A stretch of DNA of 64,000 nt, from positions 10,592,543 to 10,656,542 of the forward strand of contig NC_079895.1 of assembly GCF_024868665.1 (NCBI RefSeq), read 5' to 3'. Source of the DNA: Triplophysa rosa. Taxonomy: Eukaryota; Chordata; Actinopteri; Cypriniformes; Nemacheilidae. Position 1 is the stretch's first letter. Every line of letters starts with the position of its first letter. Positions 1 to 12,192 of the stretch are shown piece after piece. The position numbers and the translations under genes are program-made. The notes under the pieces were generated by a model. The model was not told where the DNA came from and did not search any database. It saw only the letters and a list, made by a program, of their open reading frames with translations.

Positions 1-162
1 AAATCCCCCCCATTCACTCACATTCTGCCGCTTGGAAGTCAAAGAATACGTGGTATTATTACTTTGATTGCATTATTCTTCAAGAAGAAAGTCACATTCA
101 CTTAGGATGCCGTGAGGGTAAGTAAAACATGGGGAAATTTTGATTTTAAGCATGAAGTATCA

Positions 163-505
163 CTTTAAAGGGATAGTTCTCCCCAAAGTGAAAATTCTGT
201 CATTTCCTCACTCTCAGGTTCTTCCAAACCTGTATACATTTTTTGTTCGGTTAAACAAAAAGGAAGCTATTTATAAGAATGTCAGTAACCAAACAGATCT
301 TATCCCTCATTTACTGCCATAGTAGGGAAAAAAAATACTATGGGAGTCAATGGGGGATGAGATCTGTTTGGTAAATGACATTCTTACAAATAAATTCCTT
401 GGTGTTTAGCAGAACAAAGAAATATATACAGTACAGGTTTGACATGACAAGAGAGTGAGTAAATGATGACAGAATTTTCATTTTTGGGTGAAGCATCACT
501 TTAAA
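163..505. mobile_element. Palindromic MITE, family A (copy 1)
   Basis: Both ends carry the same sequence in inverted orientation: the left begins CTTTAAAGGGATAGTTCTCC and the right, reverse-complemented, reads AAAGTGATGCTTCACCC. Both then run into the same stretch, AAAATTCTGTCAT followed by TCAAACCTGTATA-like words. The same family recurs at about 25.55, 41.57, 46.27, 48.03, 50.04 and 55.23 kb. It is a non-autonomous fold-back DNA element typical of cyprinid genomes. It has no coding capacity, and the short ORF inside it is not a gene. Confidence 0.75.
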
Positions 506-800
506 TGTAGACTGGACTGAACGATTTTAATTAAACCACTGTATACCAGTTGAAACACGAGAACAGAAAAATGCACTAATATTTTGTCTTAAATGCCTGC
601 CAGTCTTTATTAAAGATACTTGGGACCTCACTGATGTCTTTGTCTTTTATAGATTTTGATGGGTTTTGATGATTTGATTTAGGTTTGCAAATGTAAGATA
701 TTTATCAATTAGTTTAACAGTAATTTTAATAGTTTCTTAAAGGTTAAATCTGAATGTTTAGCAAATAATTATAGGGTTTAACTGTAATTATTACAACATA

Positions 801-1158
801 AACCTTTAAATTAGACAGTGCTGAACTGTAAAAAAGATGGTTATGAACCGTAATTAATACAATGTAAACATTTAAATTAGACAGTGTTGAACTGTAAAAA
901 AGATGGTTATGAACCGTAATTAATACAATGTAAACCCTGGAATTTGACAGTTATAAACTGTTTTTATAACAGCATAAACAAGTAAATTAGACAGTTATGA
1001 ACCGTAAAAAAGAAAATTATCAACTGTAAAATATACGGTACAGTGGGTGCAATCCCGTAAAACCAATAACGTTGCAACCGTATTTTTTACGGTGGATTTC
1101 TGGCTACCACAGCTGCCAGTTTTTCACCGTAAATTTTACGGATTTTTTTTACAGTGCC
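801..1158. repeat. Tandem repeat plus ACGGT-rich DNA-element end
   Basis: Two near-identical ~68-bp units (about 801-930) contain TTAAATTAGACAGTG, then GAACTGTAAAAAAGATGG and ATGAACCGTAATTAATACAA. They are followed by diverged copies and by a self-complementary AT-rich end (about 1030-1158) rich in TTTTACGG/CCGTAAA words. It looks like the end of a fish non-autonomous DNA transposon with internally duplicated sequence. A related ACTGTAAAA end lies near 15.63 kb. Confidence 0.5.
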
Positions 1159-1159
1159 G

Positions 1160-2394
1160 GCTTGAACTATGCACAGTGTTTATGTGACTCAGCAACGCTC
1201 TTAATGACAATGCCACAAACAAGCAGCAAATAACACAACGCCAAATCATTTTTCTTTGAAAAAGCGAATCAGTCTTATGATTTTCAAACCATTCTCCGTC
1301 CGTGTCTGACTGTCCTACTGAGAGCAATAAGAGGAAAGGAAGTGATGAAAACTTTAAGCCCAATCAAGGTGGCGGAATATTCCATAAAAACGGAGGTGAA
1401 ATCGTTTCGTTGCATTGCAGCATTTTACAGCACTGCATTTACTTTTAGATGTAAAACACTCATGGAAAGTAGTACTACGAGGAAATATTAGCAAATTCAA
1501 AGACATTTTATTTTGAAATGCTATGATTGTTATCATTTTAACAAGTTTCATGCAAAACCCTACAGATGTAGATTTATGGATCCGTCCTAATTTACGCCAC
1601 TGGAGCGGCCCGCCAGTTTTTCGCGCCTTTCACCATTTCGAGCGCCTGAAAGGTATGTGAGACAAAATATTAAAATAATAATTATTAGTAGTAGTATTTT
1701 GTATTTACTTTCGTTTCAAATGATGTAGTTTTTATGAATGTTTGCATGAAAGACAAACGGCCTGACAATTATTATGTTGAAATTGTGCGATATAAAGATA
1801 AGATAACTAACGTTACAGGTTACTATTTTTATTTCTTTCATTTAGCTAATTCATGTCTTAACCAAGGAAAAGTAACCTGCAGTCTTTTCATCTTTTTTTA
1901 TTCAGATGGCATTTATGGAGCAGTTTGATTCAGTGGCACGGTCCACTTTACAAGGTAACGTAAACTGTTACACTTAAATTAGATACAGTTGCATTACTTT
2001 GGATATATTTAAGTGTATTTATAAAATGTCTAAGGGATGTTTGGTCTTAAGTGTATAAAAACGGTTGTATGGCACGATTATTCAATGTTCTTTTATATGT
2101 CATACTCCTGCACGAATCACGAATATACATGCATAGATTTATTGTACCAAATTGTACGTGAACGATATTACCGTGCTCTTTCCGAGGGAATCCCAGCCCC
2201 TGATCTCCGTTTTACAATGAAAAACGTGGAGATGGTGGTCGTGAGACACAACTAAGGAGGTAAACTTTACTCATTTCTTTTCAAAACAAAAGTCATTATC
2301 TTGTATACTATCAATCACTCTCGTTAACTTTTAAATACTTACTTCCATGGCTGGTGATGCTTGAATGTTGTTCAGTGATGTGAATGTTGTGATG
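1160..2394. other. Intergenic stretch, no supported gene
   Basis: Only short ORFs without family features are present. I see no convincing splice-bounded coding exon and no RNA gene. The sequence is AT-rich, and the transition to the LINE occurs just before position 2400. Confidence 0.4.
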
Positions 2395-2402
2395 TTGGGC
2401 TG

Positions 2403-3401
2403 ATGTTGAATGTTGTCAGTGCTTATGCTCCACAAGTAGGTTGTGAGCAAGAGGAGAAAGACAGATTCTGGAGCGAGTTTGAGGAAGTGATGCAGAGTGT
2501 TCCCAGAGGTGAGAGAGTGGTGATAGGCGCAGACTTTAATGGACATGTTGGTGAAGGGAATAGTGGGGATGAGGAAGTGATGGGCAGGTTTGGTCTTCAG
2601 GAAAGGAACCCAGAAGGACAGAGGTTGGTAGACTTTGCTAAAAGTATGGAGATGGCTGTGGTGAACACGTACTTTCAGAAGAGGCAGGAACACAGGGTGT
2701 CATATAAGAGTGGTGGCAGGAGCACACAGGTGGACTATATTTTATGTAGACGCTGTAATCTGATGGAGATTAGCGATTGCAAAGTAGTGGTAGGAGAGAG
2801 TGTAGCTAGACAGCATAGGATGGTGGTGTGTAAGATGACTCTGGTGGTGAGGAAGATGAAGAGAGCAAAGGCAGAGCAGAAGACAAAGTGGTGGAAGTTG
2901 GAAAAGGAAGAGTGCCGTGTTGTTTTCAGGGAAGAGTTGAGACAGGCTTTAGGTGGTCAGGAGGTGCTTCCAGATGACTGGACTACTACAGCCAAAGTGA
3001 TCAGGGAGACAGGTAGGAAGGTGCTAGGTGTATCATCTGGAAGGAGAAAAGAAGACAAGGAGACTTGGTGGTGGAATGAGGAAGTTCAGGAGAGTATCCA
3101 GAGGAAGAGGTTAGCTAGGAAGAAGTGGGACAGTGAGAGGACAGAGGAAAGTAGACAGGAATATAGGGAGATGCAGCGTGAGGTTAAGATAGAGGTTGCA
3201 AAGGCCAAACAGAAAGCTTATGAGGTTATGTATGCAAGGTTAGATAGTAAGGAAGGTGAGAGGGATTTGTATCGGTTGGCGAGGCAGAGGGATAGAGATG
3301 GAAAGGATGTGCAGCAGGTTAGAGTGATTAAAGATAGAGATGGAAATGTGTTAACAGGTGACAGGAGGGTGAGGGAAAGATGGAAGTGCCGATACTTTAA
3401 A
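2403..3401 (+). pseudogene. LINE endonuclease domain (partial) and linker
   Basis: The frame encodes the C-terminal half of an apurinic-endonuclease-like (EEP) domain. It begins at the VVSAYAPQ strand, then shows the GADFNGHVG Asp/Asn motif, STQVDYILC and the catalytic-His strand ARQHRMVV. A long basic and acidic linker with WWWNEEV and many Arg/Lys follows, leading toward the RT. The upstream strands that carry the catalytic Glu are absent, so the copy cannot be active. The frame passes out of the LINE into the inserted element after RWKCRYF and stops at 3431; that tail is not native LINE protein. Confidence 0.8.
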
Positions 3402-4388
3402 CCTAGGCTGGGCGATATGGCAAAAAAGTAAACTCGATAGTTTTTTTCTATATTGATCGATAACGATATTTATTTCGATATATATTTAATAAAAAAACTG
3501 TATTTAAAAGAATCTATTTTAAATACAGTTTGTTAACAAAAGTTAACCTTTAACCAGTTAAAATTCAATTAAATTAATGCACTGTTGCAACACAGAGGAT
3601 ATTAGGCCATAAACAACATGTACCAGTTCATTCAGTCTCATTTTGACTCCATTGACTCGTTAAGTAAAGGGAGTGTTCATTCAGTACATTCAACCAATGA
3701 AAGGGCTCCGTTACTGCGTACATTCGATCGCTATTGGCTCAGCACCTGCGCACATACATAACGCTGCAATAATGTCTTGCTCGAGTAGTTGGATTCATTC
3801 AATGCATTCAGTGAACCTTAAAGACATCTCACATAAACTGTAGTACATTTCTTTAATCTTGCAAGCATCTTACATACAAGGTTTAATATTTTAATGTGCA
3901 CACAAACTCACTTCATTACATCTCTAATCTGTACATGGCAGCGCTGGTTTGTTTCATATGCACCAGCTCATGTTAGCAGGTATGTTAACGATGGATATAA
4001 AAACGTTTGTGCTTGAGTTTCGAAGTAACTCGCTTGCAATTAGGCCTCAAATTTGTTTTGTTTAACCGGCGATTGCGAAAAAAAATAAGACACTTGATAA
4101 ACCGCGTGATGACAAGCTCGAGTGTTAGTTTCACCTTTGTTTCCGCTTCCAGTCAATGTTTTCCTCCTCATGTCGAGTTTTCTTTGCCAAGTGCAGTATG
4201 AAATGGACTTTGTACTTTGACGCGCATTGATAAAAGCTGCACGCTGACTGACTGTTGTTGTGTTTATTTCTTGCATTCTGTTAGACTGTAAGATTAATCC
4301 ATATCGAGTCAAAATGCAATAGCTTATCATCGTTTTTGAAATACATTCTATCGCGATTCGATATGATATCGTTTATCGGCACAGCCCG
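3402..4388. mobile_element. hAT-like non-autonomous insertion inside the LINE
   Basis: This ~987-bp insert separates YF from EELMNEEN, which are contiguous in intact LINE copies of this type. It is bordered by ACTTTAAA on the left (3394-3401) and ACTTTGAG on the right (4389-4396), consistent with a decayed 8-bp target duplication. Its ends are imperfect inverted repeats: CTAGGCTGGGCGATA on the left and, reverse-complemented, CGGGCTGTGCCGATA on the right. Both contain the GCTGGGCGATA-type word common in fish hAT relics. No transposase is encoded. It must be younger than the LINE. Confidence 0.7.
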
Positions 4389-4396
4389 ACTTTGAG

Positions 4397-5926
4397 GAAC
4401 TGATGAATGAGGAAAATGGCAGGGAGAGAAGAGTAGTAGAGGCAACTATTGTTGAGCAGGAAGTAGAAAGGATTAGCAAGGGTGAAGTTAGGAGAGCTTT
4501 GAAGAGGATGAAGAGAGGAAAGGCGGTTGGTCTGGATGACATACCAGTGGAGGTATGGAAGTGTCTAGGAGAGATGGCAGTAGAGTTTTTAACTAGGTTG
4601 TTCAACGAGGTCTTAGAGAGTGAGAGGATGCCTGAGGAATGGAGGAGAAATGTTTTGGTGCCGATTTTTAAGAACAAGGGAGATGTGCAGAGTTGTGGAA
4701 ACTACAGAGGTATTAAGCTGATGAGCCATACAATGAAGTTGTGGGAAAGAGTAGTGGAAGCAAGGCTAAGGGGAGAAGTGAGCATTTGTGAGCAGCAGTA
4801 TGGTTTCATGCCAAGAAAGAGCACTACAGATGCGATATTTGCTTTGAGAAGGTTGGTGGAGAAGTACAGAGAGGGTCAGAAAGAGCTGCATTGTGTCTTT
4901 GTAGATTTAGAGAAAGCGTATGACAGGGTGCCAAGAGAGGAGCTGTGGTATTGTATGAGGAGGTCTGGAGTGGCAGAGAAGTATGTTAGAGTGGTGCAGG
5001 ATATGTATGAGAGCAGTAGGACAGTGGTAAGGTGTGCGGTAGGTGTGACAGAGGAGTTCACGGTGAAGGTGGGACTGCATCAAGGATCGGCTCTGAGCCC
5101 CTTCTTGTTTGCGGTGGTGATGGACAGGCTGACAGATGAGGTCAGACAGGAATCTCCATGGACTATGATGTTTGCGGATGATATTGTGATCTGTAGTGAG
5201 AGCAGGGAGCAGGTGGAGGAAAGTCTAGAGAGGTGGAGGTTTGCTCTGGAGAGAAGAGGAATGAAGGTTAGTCGCAGCAAGACAGAATACATGTGTGTGA
5301 ATGAGAGGGATTCAAGTGGAACAGTGAGGTTACGGGGAGAAGAGGTAAAGAAGGTGCAGGATTTAAAGTACTTAGGGTCAACAGTCCAGAGTAATGGGGA
5401 GTGTGGAAAAGAGGTGAAGAAGCGTGTGCAGGCAGGTTGGAATGGGTGGAGAAAAGTGTCAGGTCTGTTGTGTGATAAAAGAGTACCAGCAAGAATGAAA
5501 GGAAAGGTGTACAGGGCAGTAGTGAGACCAGCGATGTTGTATGGTTTGGAGACAGTTGCACTGAAGAAAAGACAGGAGGAAGAGTTAGAGGTAGCAGAGC
5601 TGAAGATGTTGAGGTTCTCTTTGGTAGTGACGAGGATGGATAGGATCAGGAATGAGTACATCAGAGGGACAGCACATGTGAGATGTTTTGGAGACAAAGT
5701 TAGAGAGGCCAGGTTGAGATGGTTTGGACATGTTCAGAGGAGGGAGAGTGAATATATCGGTAAAAGGATGCTGAGGTTAGAGCTGCCAGGCAGGAGGCCA
5801 AGAGGAAGACCAAAGAGGAGGTTTATGGATGTAGTGAAGGAGGACATGAAGGTAGTCGGTCTGAGAGAAGAGGATGCAGGGGATAGGGCGAGATGGAGGC
5901 AGATGATTCGCTGTGGCGACCCCTGA
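4397..5926 (+). pseudogene. LINE reverse transcriptase domain
   Basis: An open frame of about 507 residues carries a full non-LTR RT: the finger region with NYRGIKL, a QYGFMPRKST motif, motif A LHCVFVDLEKAYDRV, motif B GLHQGSALSPFLF, and motif C MFADDIVI (the FADD codons lie at about 5171-5182). A thumb/connection region with KYLGSTVQ, RPAMLYGLETVAL and WFGHVQRR follows, ending in a basic GRRPRGRPKRR stretch. The frame is undamaged over 1.5 kb, so this LINE half is fairly young. It can no longer be translated with the endonuclease because of the insertion upstream. Confidence 0.88.
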
Positions 5927-5955
5927 AGGGAACAGCCGAAAGGAAAAGAAGAGAC

Positions 5956-7416
5956 TTAAAATAGTGTCCTAAAAATTAAAGGTGAAGTACTGCCATGTTT
6001 ACATCATTTTTATACAATCACACTAAACATCTTAATGATTGATAGTGGTTGTTTGAGTAACAGTTGATTTTCTGTTATACTGTAAGTAACCTAATTAGCC
6101 CAATGAGTGACCTGTATTGGTCCAATGGTCAAATATATATATATATTTGTTAATATTTAATTTCAGAGTGTTCTTTAAACACGTTTGAAGTTGGTTTTGT
6201 TTATAATAATTGTAATAAATTTCACCTGAATTCAGCAGGGACAGGAGACGGAATACCTCATAACGGAGAGATGCAGAGGTCTGGCTACATCTCTATGGAT
6301 TACTTTTGTGTCTTTTTTATTCAATCAAAAATTCTGTGTTTGAAAGTAAAACTAATTATTTTGTAATTAAAAAATAAAAGATCGCAAAAAAACTCCGAAA
6401 TTGATCAAAATTTTTGCATTGTGTGCAAATCTTTGAAATTTTTCATTTTTCTTTGTGCACTTCAAAAACTTTATTACGAAACCTACAAATGTTGCTTCTT
6501 TTCTGCTGTCTTTTTTTGCGGGTCTGAAAAGTTTTGCTGCGAATAAGGCTGTATCTCAGTGGGCGTTCTACACTCCAGGATGAAATGACCTCTCTTCATT
6601 GGTCACTTTCAATCGTAGTGCCACGCCCACTACCTCCCCCTCATAGGCCGCCAGAGCGGGGTAGGGTATGAAGAGCAACACGTCATTTGCAAGGTACTTT
6701 GGCTCTTTTAATACCTTATTTAATGTTATAAATCCTCTAAGTTCATAAATGTGGATAGCTCGTGTGTAACCATTCATGTTTTAATATAATTATGTAACGT
6801 TGAGCTACTGTACAGTAGTGATACCTCTGTATAGTTTGATAGCTAGTAGCTTGATAGCTTAGCCTTAGATAGTAGCTTTAGCTTCTAGAGTCTGTTAAAC
6901 TAACTTAAGTTGTTTTATGATCTCTGTCTCATCGCGATAAAGTTAGTTTTGATGTGAGATTAGCCTGCGCGCCCTGGTTTTATACAGGCAACAGTCTTAC
7001 ACCAGATAGTATTACCATTCTTTCGTTTAATAATATTCACTCAGTGTGTACAGACATTAAACATTTCTCAAAATGCCACCTGAGAATGTTCTGACCTGAT
7101 TTATACATCTATGGTTCTGACACTGTATCAGATTGCAAGGGACAATTTCATCACTCAATTAAAACATTGACCATACCACTCATTACAATCACTTCAATCT
7201 ACTACAATCGATTTATATTCTGCCAATACCTGTCATCATTTACCTTGATGTTTGTTTTATTTTTCAAAGGTTGCTGTAGGTTGTAGGAATGAAGCTTAAA
7301 GCTACTAATAGGTGAGATTTGGTGCGTAAACTTCCTTTATAAACTATACTCTTACTTACTTTTAGACAACAAATGACTTTAATTCACTACGAACATTTCT
7401 TTACTTTATAAAAGGT
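5956..7416. other. Intergenic AT-rich stretch, no supported gene
   Basis: It contains a short TA-microsatellite-like run near 6130 and a GC-richer patch near 6560-6680 with CCACGCCCAC. I see no coding exon or RNA gene that I can support. Confidence 0.4.
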
Positions 7417-8199
7417 TAGTTGGACTTTTAAGGCAGTCCTGCATGTTCAGAAATTTGAAGAGACAATTTGCTCAAAAGTAATATGAGGTTTTATTATCAG
7501 ATGTAAAAAGTTATAACAAAGCTTTGGGTTGCCAGACAATCTCCTCACTCCGCCACAAAAAACCAGCAACCCAGATTATTTCCTGACATGCAAATTTATA
7601 CAGTATATGACGTCGTTCGATCTTCAGGGCGTTCCTCTGTAATTGTGGGAGTGTATCCCCTCGGCAACCAATCACCATATACCACGTTCATCTGGCTCCA
7701 TATCTCTGTAACAAAGCTTCTAAAGAACAACATGTTTCTTGCAACATATTTCTTTGCTAATTTGAGGAAGTGCCCTCTCGAGACAGTTTCATATCGCAAG
7801 ACAACATGTAAAAATACTTTCAGTAAAAAACACTCAATCATCTAATACTTTGATTATGCAGCATTGTTTCTTAATCCTATGGTTCAATAAAACACATCAA
7901 AACTCATGATTATACTTAAAACATATGCATTGGATTAATTCATAACTCTGTGTGTGTGTTATTGGTTAGACTCGTCAAAACGAGCTGTGATGATTCTGCA
8001 CGTACACACAGTATAGTTCCTCTTCTGCGGTTAAGCTAGTTTCCTGTTTTTCTTTACAAACAGTCTAATCTTGACAGAATTTTCACTGAGCAACACAGCA
8101 AACACATTTAAACAAACACAATGCAATGATTATTAATGAAATTCACTTATTGATTATATAGTAATTACTTCATTCATTCTCTGAATAATATTTCCCACA
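7417..8199 (-). mobile_element. LTR-like repeat, copy 1
   Basis: About 780 bp match the 12481-13280 repeat along their whole length. Shared blocks include TTGGACTTTTAAGGCAGTCC near the left edge, ACAAAGCTTTGGGTTG, CAATCACC, TGATTATACTTAAAACATAT and CTTATTGATTATAT, ending in TTCCCACA. Read on the minus strand, the unit starts TGTGGGAA and ends near AAAAGTCCAAC, with an AATAAA-like signal close to its 3' end, as expected of an LTR. No gag or pol sequence adjoins it. The ORFs on both strands here lie inside the repeat and are not genes. Confidence 0.5.
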
Positions 8200-9959
8200 G
8201 TTAAGCGTAGCTGGTCCTAGTAGTCCAAATCATGTGCTACAGTTGATATTTTAACTAATACTTCCCTCAACACAAATAAACAAATCTTCTCGAATATTCA
8301 ATAGCAATTCCTTGTTGGCTTAGAATTATTACTACAGGTACAAACCAACTTCTTCTGTATACAAATACAGTGAATAACCTTTTCAACTATACCAAATATC
8401 TATTAATCTTATCAAATCTGTACAAGCATCAAGATTGCTTGTGGATTAAAGCATGAATCAATCAGCTTTATACACATTAAGCCCAATAATAACACTAGTT
8501 TATATGCTAGTACTGTGAGAACGTTTAGCTGAAAATTAAAAGAGTCACAGAGTTAACGTACCATTCAGCTATAAAACTGACTGTCCCCATTGTAATTTAA
8601 TTACAGTTTTGGATCAGATGACTAGACATGAAGCAGTAACAAAAGATAATGAGCAAGATCATATAGGGGCATTTAAAAACATTCACAGTACAGAGTAACA
8701 AGTTGAAGTAGATGAGATTGTAATGATAATTTTGTTGTGCTTTTGCAGGAATGATGGGGAGCAGTCTGCTCCGAGGCCAAGAAAGATGTCCAGTATCACT
8801 TTGTGGTTCTCGACTCTCCAAAATAAGCTGTGTGGAAAGGGTGCTTTGAGTTGACTGTTGTCATCCTCCTCTCTGCGGTTGACTCCAGTCAGTTTATAAC
8901 AATAACAGTCTTGTAGCCATCCTTACAGGTCAATGTTTTCATGTTGTGAGTCACATGTGCTGATGTATCCACCTAAAGTAGCAGCGTAGTATGTTTTCAC
9001 CACTTCGACACTTTTCCCCAGAAGATAAGTCAGATTCATGCTTCTTTTCTTTATAATCCACCACCACCATATCACCCATCATCGCCTGACTTTAGTGTAA
9101 CCTCTAGTGAAGAGTCATGTGAGAAATGAATACAGGTTACTAAATTACAAGAAAACAAGTGTTAAAGGTATAAAAGGTATTTCTCCAACTGGGTGTTGAC
9201 TGAATACAAACAATTACTATTGGTATACAAGTCATTATACACACACATACTAAATATTTCCAATTTGTTTTTAGTAATTTATTGGAGTAACATAAATGTA
9301 CTAAAATCATACACGTGTGTTTTTCATTTTTATATTGACTACTTGGGACGTATATTGAAGGTTATTCATATATTAAACCTATTCAGTAGTGACGTTATAC
9401 ATCAGCAATGGAATAGATCGCGTTCACGTTTTTTATAGCATTTTTCTTGGGCCAACTGAGTTTAAAAGTGAGTAATGTTCTAAATCGTATATTAGACAAA
9501 CTGTCAACCATGTCAAGGCTGAACGAAATAATTTAGACATGTTCTTTGACAAACGAATGCTTAAACTTTGAACCTCCTATTTCAAGTTTACAGTTGATCC
9601 CCCCCCCAAAAAATACATTTCAAAATTGTATGTGATATTTATCCTTCTGGGGAGTTCCTATATTGTGCAAATTCTGTGTAAATTCTGTAACTCGTTTCCA
9701 GAAAACACAGACCCTATTTTTTCATATAATACAAAGTGCAATAATTGTGGTTAAATGAGTAAAATGTTGTGAATTTAACATGTCGTTTATAAAATATGTA
9801 ATATGGAAACTGTGAAAAAGGAGGTCAAACTTTTTTTTAATATTAATAACTTTTGTTAGCTAAGAATTTAATTCCCAAATTTTAATTAAATTGTTTGTTC
9901 AACTCAACAAACAAAATGAACAAATAAGGTCTAATGACCCTCAAAATAAACAAGTGTCT
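8200..9959. other. Intergenic stretch, no supported gene
   Basis: AT-rich DNA beside the LTR-like repeat. A GC-richer segment near 8740-9110 (minus) gave only short, interrupted reading frames and no recognisable domain. Nothing else could be supported. Confidence 0.35.
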
Positions 9960-10075
9960 TGTTTTAGTTTTTTCCCCATTCGATTGTGTTAATTTTATAC
10001 TACAAAAACAGACTTTTGAATGAAAACAATAACTAAATTGACACAATCTAATGTGGAAAAAAACTAAAATGAGAC
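9960..10075. repeat. Imperfect inverted repeat
   Basis: TTTAGTTTTTTCCCCATTCG with GATTGTGTTAATTTT on the left is complementary to AAATTGACACAATC with TGTGGAAAAAAACTAAAA on the right, around a short AT loop near 10015. Probably the core of a decayed fold-back element. Confidence 0.45.
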
Positions 10076-10654
10076 ATTAAAATGTAAACAAAAATGGAGG
10101 TCAAAAAAGTTGTAATGGGCTTATCTAAACAAACCGCTATATGCCACGCGACCATTTTCACTGCATATTTCGTTTATATGCTGTGAAGCGGTTGTATACA
10201 TAGAACTTAAAATTCTTCCAGTCCCGGTTTTTCAGGGCCTGTGGTTCCGCTTGTAGACATTTTTCGCAGTCGCTCTTCAGTGGTACAGTGCAAGATGTTA
10301 TGAAGCGTTTCGTATGCCTTTCTACGGCCTCCACTTCTGCCTGCTTCCAGGGAACCTTCTTCTGGGAAGTTTTACCTTAAGTGGTCAGAAAAAAGATTTC
10401 TACATTACGACTTAAAGACAGTGATGATCAATTTCTTTTTTACAATGATATTCATAACAATCACATAGTCACATAAGAATTTTACTATCGTGCATTTTCA
10501 AGCTGTCAGCGCATTGACTCACGCATGTTTTAAATCGTCACGTGAAACGCAACAGACTCTTAACATACAGTACAGATGTGAATGGTCAGTGGAATCATCT
10601 ATCAGTAACTGAAGATGTGCTGACAGTTTTTAGTTTTTTTTGTCGAGTTGGGAC

Positions 10655-11322
10655 ACTTCTGTAATGCCCCTTTCCTATCTGTAGTTTCTGTAATGCCCTT
10701 TACTATCTGTAGTTTCTATAATACCCCTTTACTATCTGTAGTTTCTGTAATGTCCCTTTACTATCTGTAGTTTCTATAATACCCCTTTACTATCTGTAGT
10801 TTCTATAATACCCCTTTACTATCTGTAGTTTCTGTAATGTCCCTTTACTATCTGTAGTTTCTATAATACCCCTTTACTATCTGTAGTTTCTATAATACCC
10901 CTTTACTATCTGTAGTTTCTGTAATGTCCCTTTACTATCTGTAGTTTCTATAATACCCCTTTACTATCTGTAGTTTCTATAATACCCCTTTACTATCTGT
11001 AGTTTCTGTAATGTCCCTTTACTATCTGTAGTTTCTATAATACCCCTTTACTATCTGTAGTTTCTATAATACCCCTTTACTATCTGTAGTTTCTGTAATG
11101 TCCCTTTACTATCTGTAGTTTCTATAATACCCCTTTACTATCTGTAGTTTCTATAATACCCCTTTACTATCTGTAGTTTCTGTAATGTCCCTTTACTATC
11201 TGTAGTTTCTATAATACCCCTTTACTATCTGTAGTTTCTGTAATGCCCCTTTACTATCTGTAGTTTCTGTAATACCCCTTTACTATCTGTAGTTTCTATA
11301 ATGCCCCTTTCCTGTCTGTAGT
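10655..11322. repeat. 29-bp minisatellite with 87-bp higher-order period
   Basis: About 22-23 tandem units of 29 bp are built on CTTTACTATCTGTAGTTTCT followed by a variable ATAATACCC or GTAATGTCC. The two unit types alternate as one GTAATGT type followed by two ATAATAC types. This pattern repeats about six times, giving a trimeric 87-bp higher-order repeat with more irregular units at both edges. There are no unique spacers, so it is not a CRISPR array. Confidence 0.92.
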
Positions 11323-12192
11323 TAAGACAATGCACTTACAAAATGCTGTCCTGTAATAGCTTGTGTACTAATTGAGCTCCTAACTTAAGTTACCATGGTT
11401 ACAAAACAGTTGGGTAAGATTTTCAGACCTGCAAAATTGGAAGAGGTGAAAAAGGTGACAGCCATACGAGGGGGGAATGGGATTGTCATTTTTATGGAAG
11501 TAAAATAGAGACAAATGTGTTTGAAGCAAAAAGACGTGCTGAATAGCACTAACTGAAAAAAAAAACATGCATTGTATTAACAGTGCTCGCATTTTAAGGT
11601 TCTGCAATTCAACATGGTTGCATAAGCTGTGATTTTTTCAAATGTAAAAATTTCACTCACAGTTTCACCGTTTAAAAATTCAATAATCAAAATTCACCTT
11701 TTCAGACAATTTTCAGTCCATATTATTTCGGTTTAAAAATTTGAATCCACAAATTCAGTGGTTCAAATTCGACTTGAAATTCAAAGTTTCACATCCGGGA
11801 ATCCCAGGAGAAGCAATAGAGCGCCGATTCCGCCAATGCATGATCTCTACCTGCTGCCAGACCGCTTCACCAGCAGGTGGTGCAAGTCGCTTCTGACGAA
11901 GACCAAAGCAAGAAATGCAGATACTTTTTATATGTTTGCAGCACAGTCCACTCATCTGCTCGATTAAGTGAATTTATTTGATCTCATAGATCTCTTATGC
12001 ATCATCAAGAAAAAAATAATTGTTTCTTGTACTGGCAGCTTAGCTCACCACTATCAGCCCTGGAATGGACATGGAGCACGGGGACAATTCCAAGTGGCCT
12101 GGAATCAGTGGACTATTCATACATTTATAATATTTATTTATTTATTTAAATATCCTACCCGATCTACTAGTAGGCTACTGCCTATCTATAGT
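11323..12192. other. Intergenic stretch, no supported gene
   Basis: Mixed AT-rich sequence with several short ORFs on both strands, none with family features. No RNA gene or well-bounded repeat is evident. Confidence 0.35.

Larger units (their letters stand above)
2395..5955 (+). mobile_element. 5'-truncated APE/RT non-LTR retrotransposon, interrupted
   Basis: One LINE copy reads in a single direction: an endonuclease segment (to about 3401), a foreign insertion (3402-4388), then the reverse transcriptase segment (4397-5926). A short 3' end, GGCGACCCCTGAAGGGAAC, leads into an A/G-rich tail near 5955. The order APE, linker, RT and RNA-binding-like C-terminus is that of RTE-type LINEs, including the fish copies often named 'craniofacial development protein 2-like'; clade assignment is by recollection only. 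The N-terminal third of the endonuclease is missing, so this is a dead 5'-truncated copy. Codon use is strongly purine-rich (AGG, GAG, AAG), unlike its AT-rich surroundings. Confidence 0.85.

Noticed and set aside
2331..2693. 120-codon minus-strand ORF
   Set aside because: Shadow of the LINE endonuclease frame.
5080..5697. 205-codon minus-strand ORF
   Set aside because: Shadow of the LINE reverse transcriptase; Ser/Leu/Thr-rich because the plus strand is purine-rich.
7588..7845. Overlapping ORFs on both strands
   Set aside because: Contained in the LTR-like repeat and not conserved in frame with the second copy.
8740..9110. GC-richer minus-strand patch suggestive of an immunoglobulin-like exon
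   Set aside because: Reading frames are interrupted by stops and no Cys/Trp/Cys pattern could be followed.
10655..11322. CRISPR-like regular repeats
   Set aside because: Units are directly tandem with no unique spacers, and the genome is a vertebrate; it is a minisatellite.
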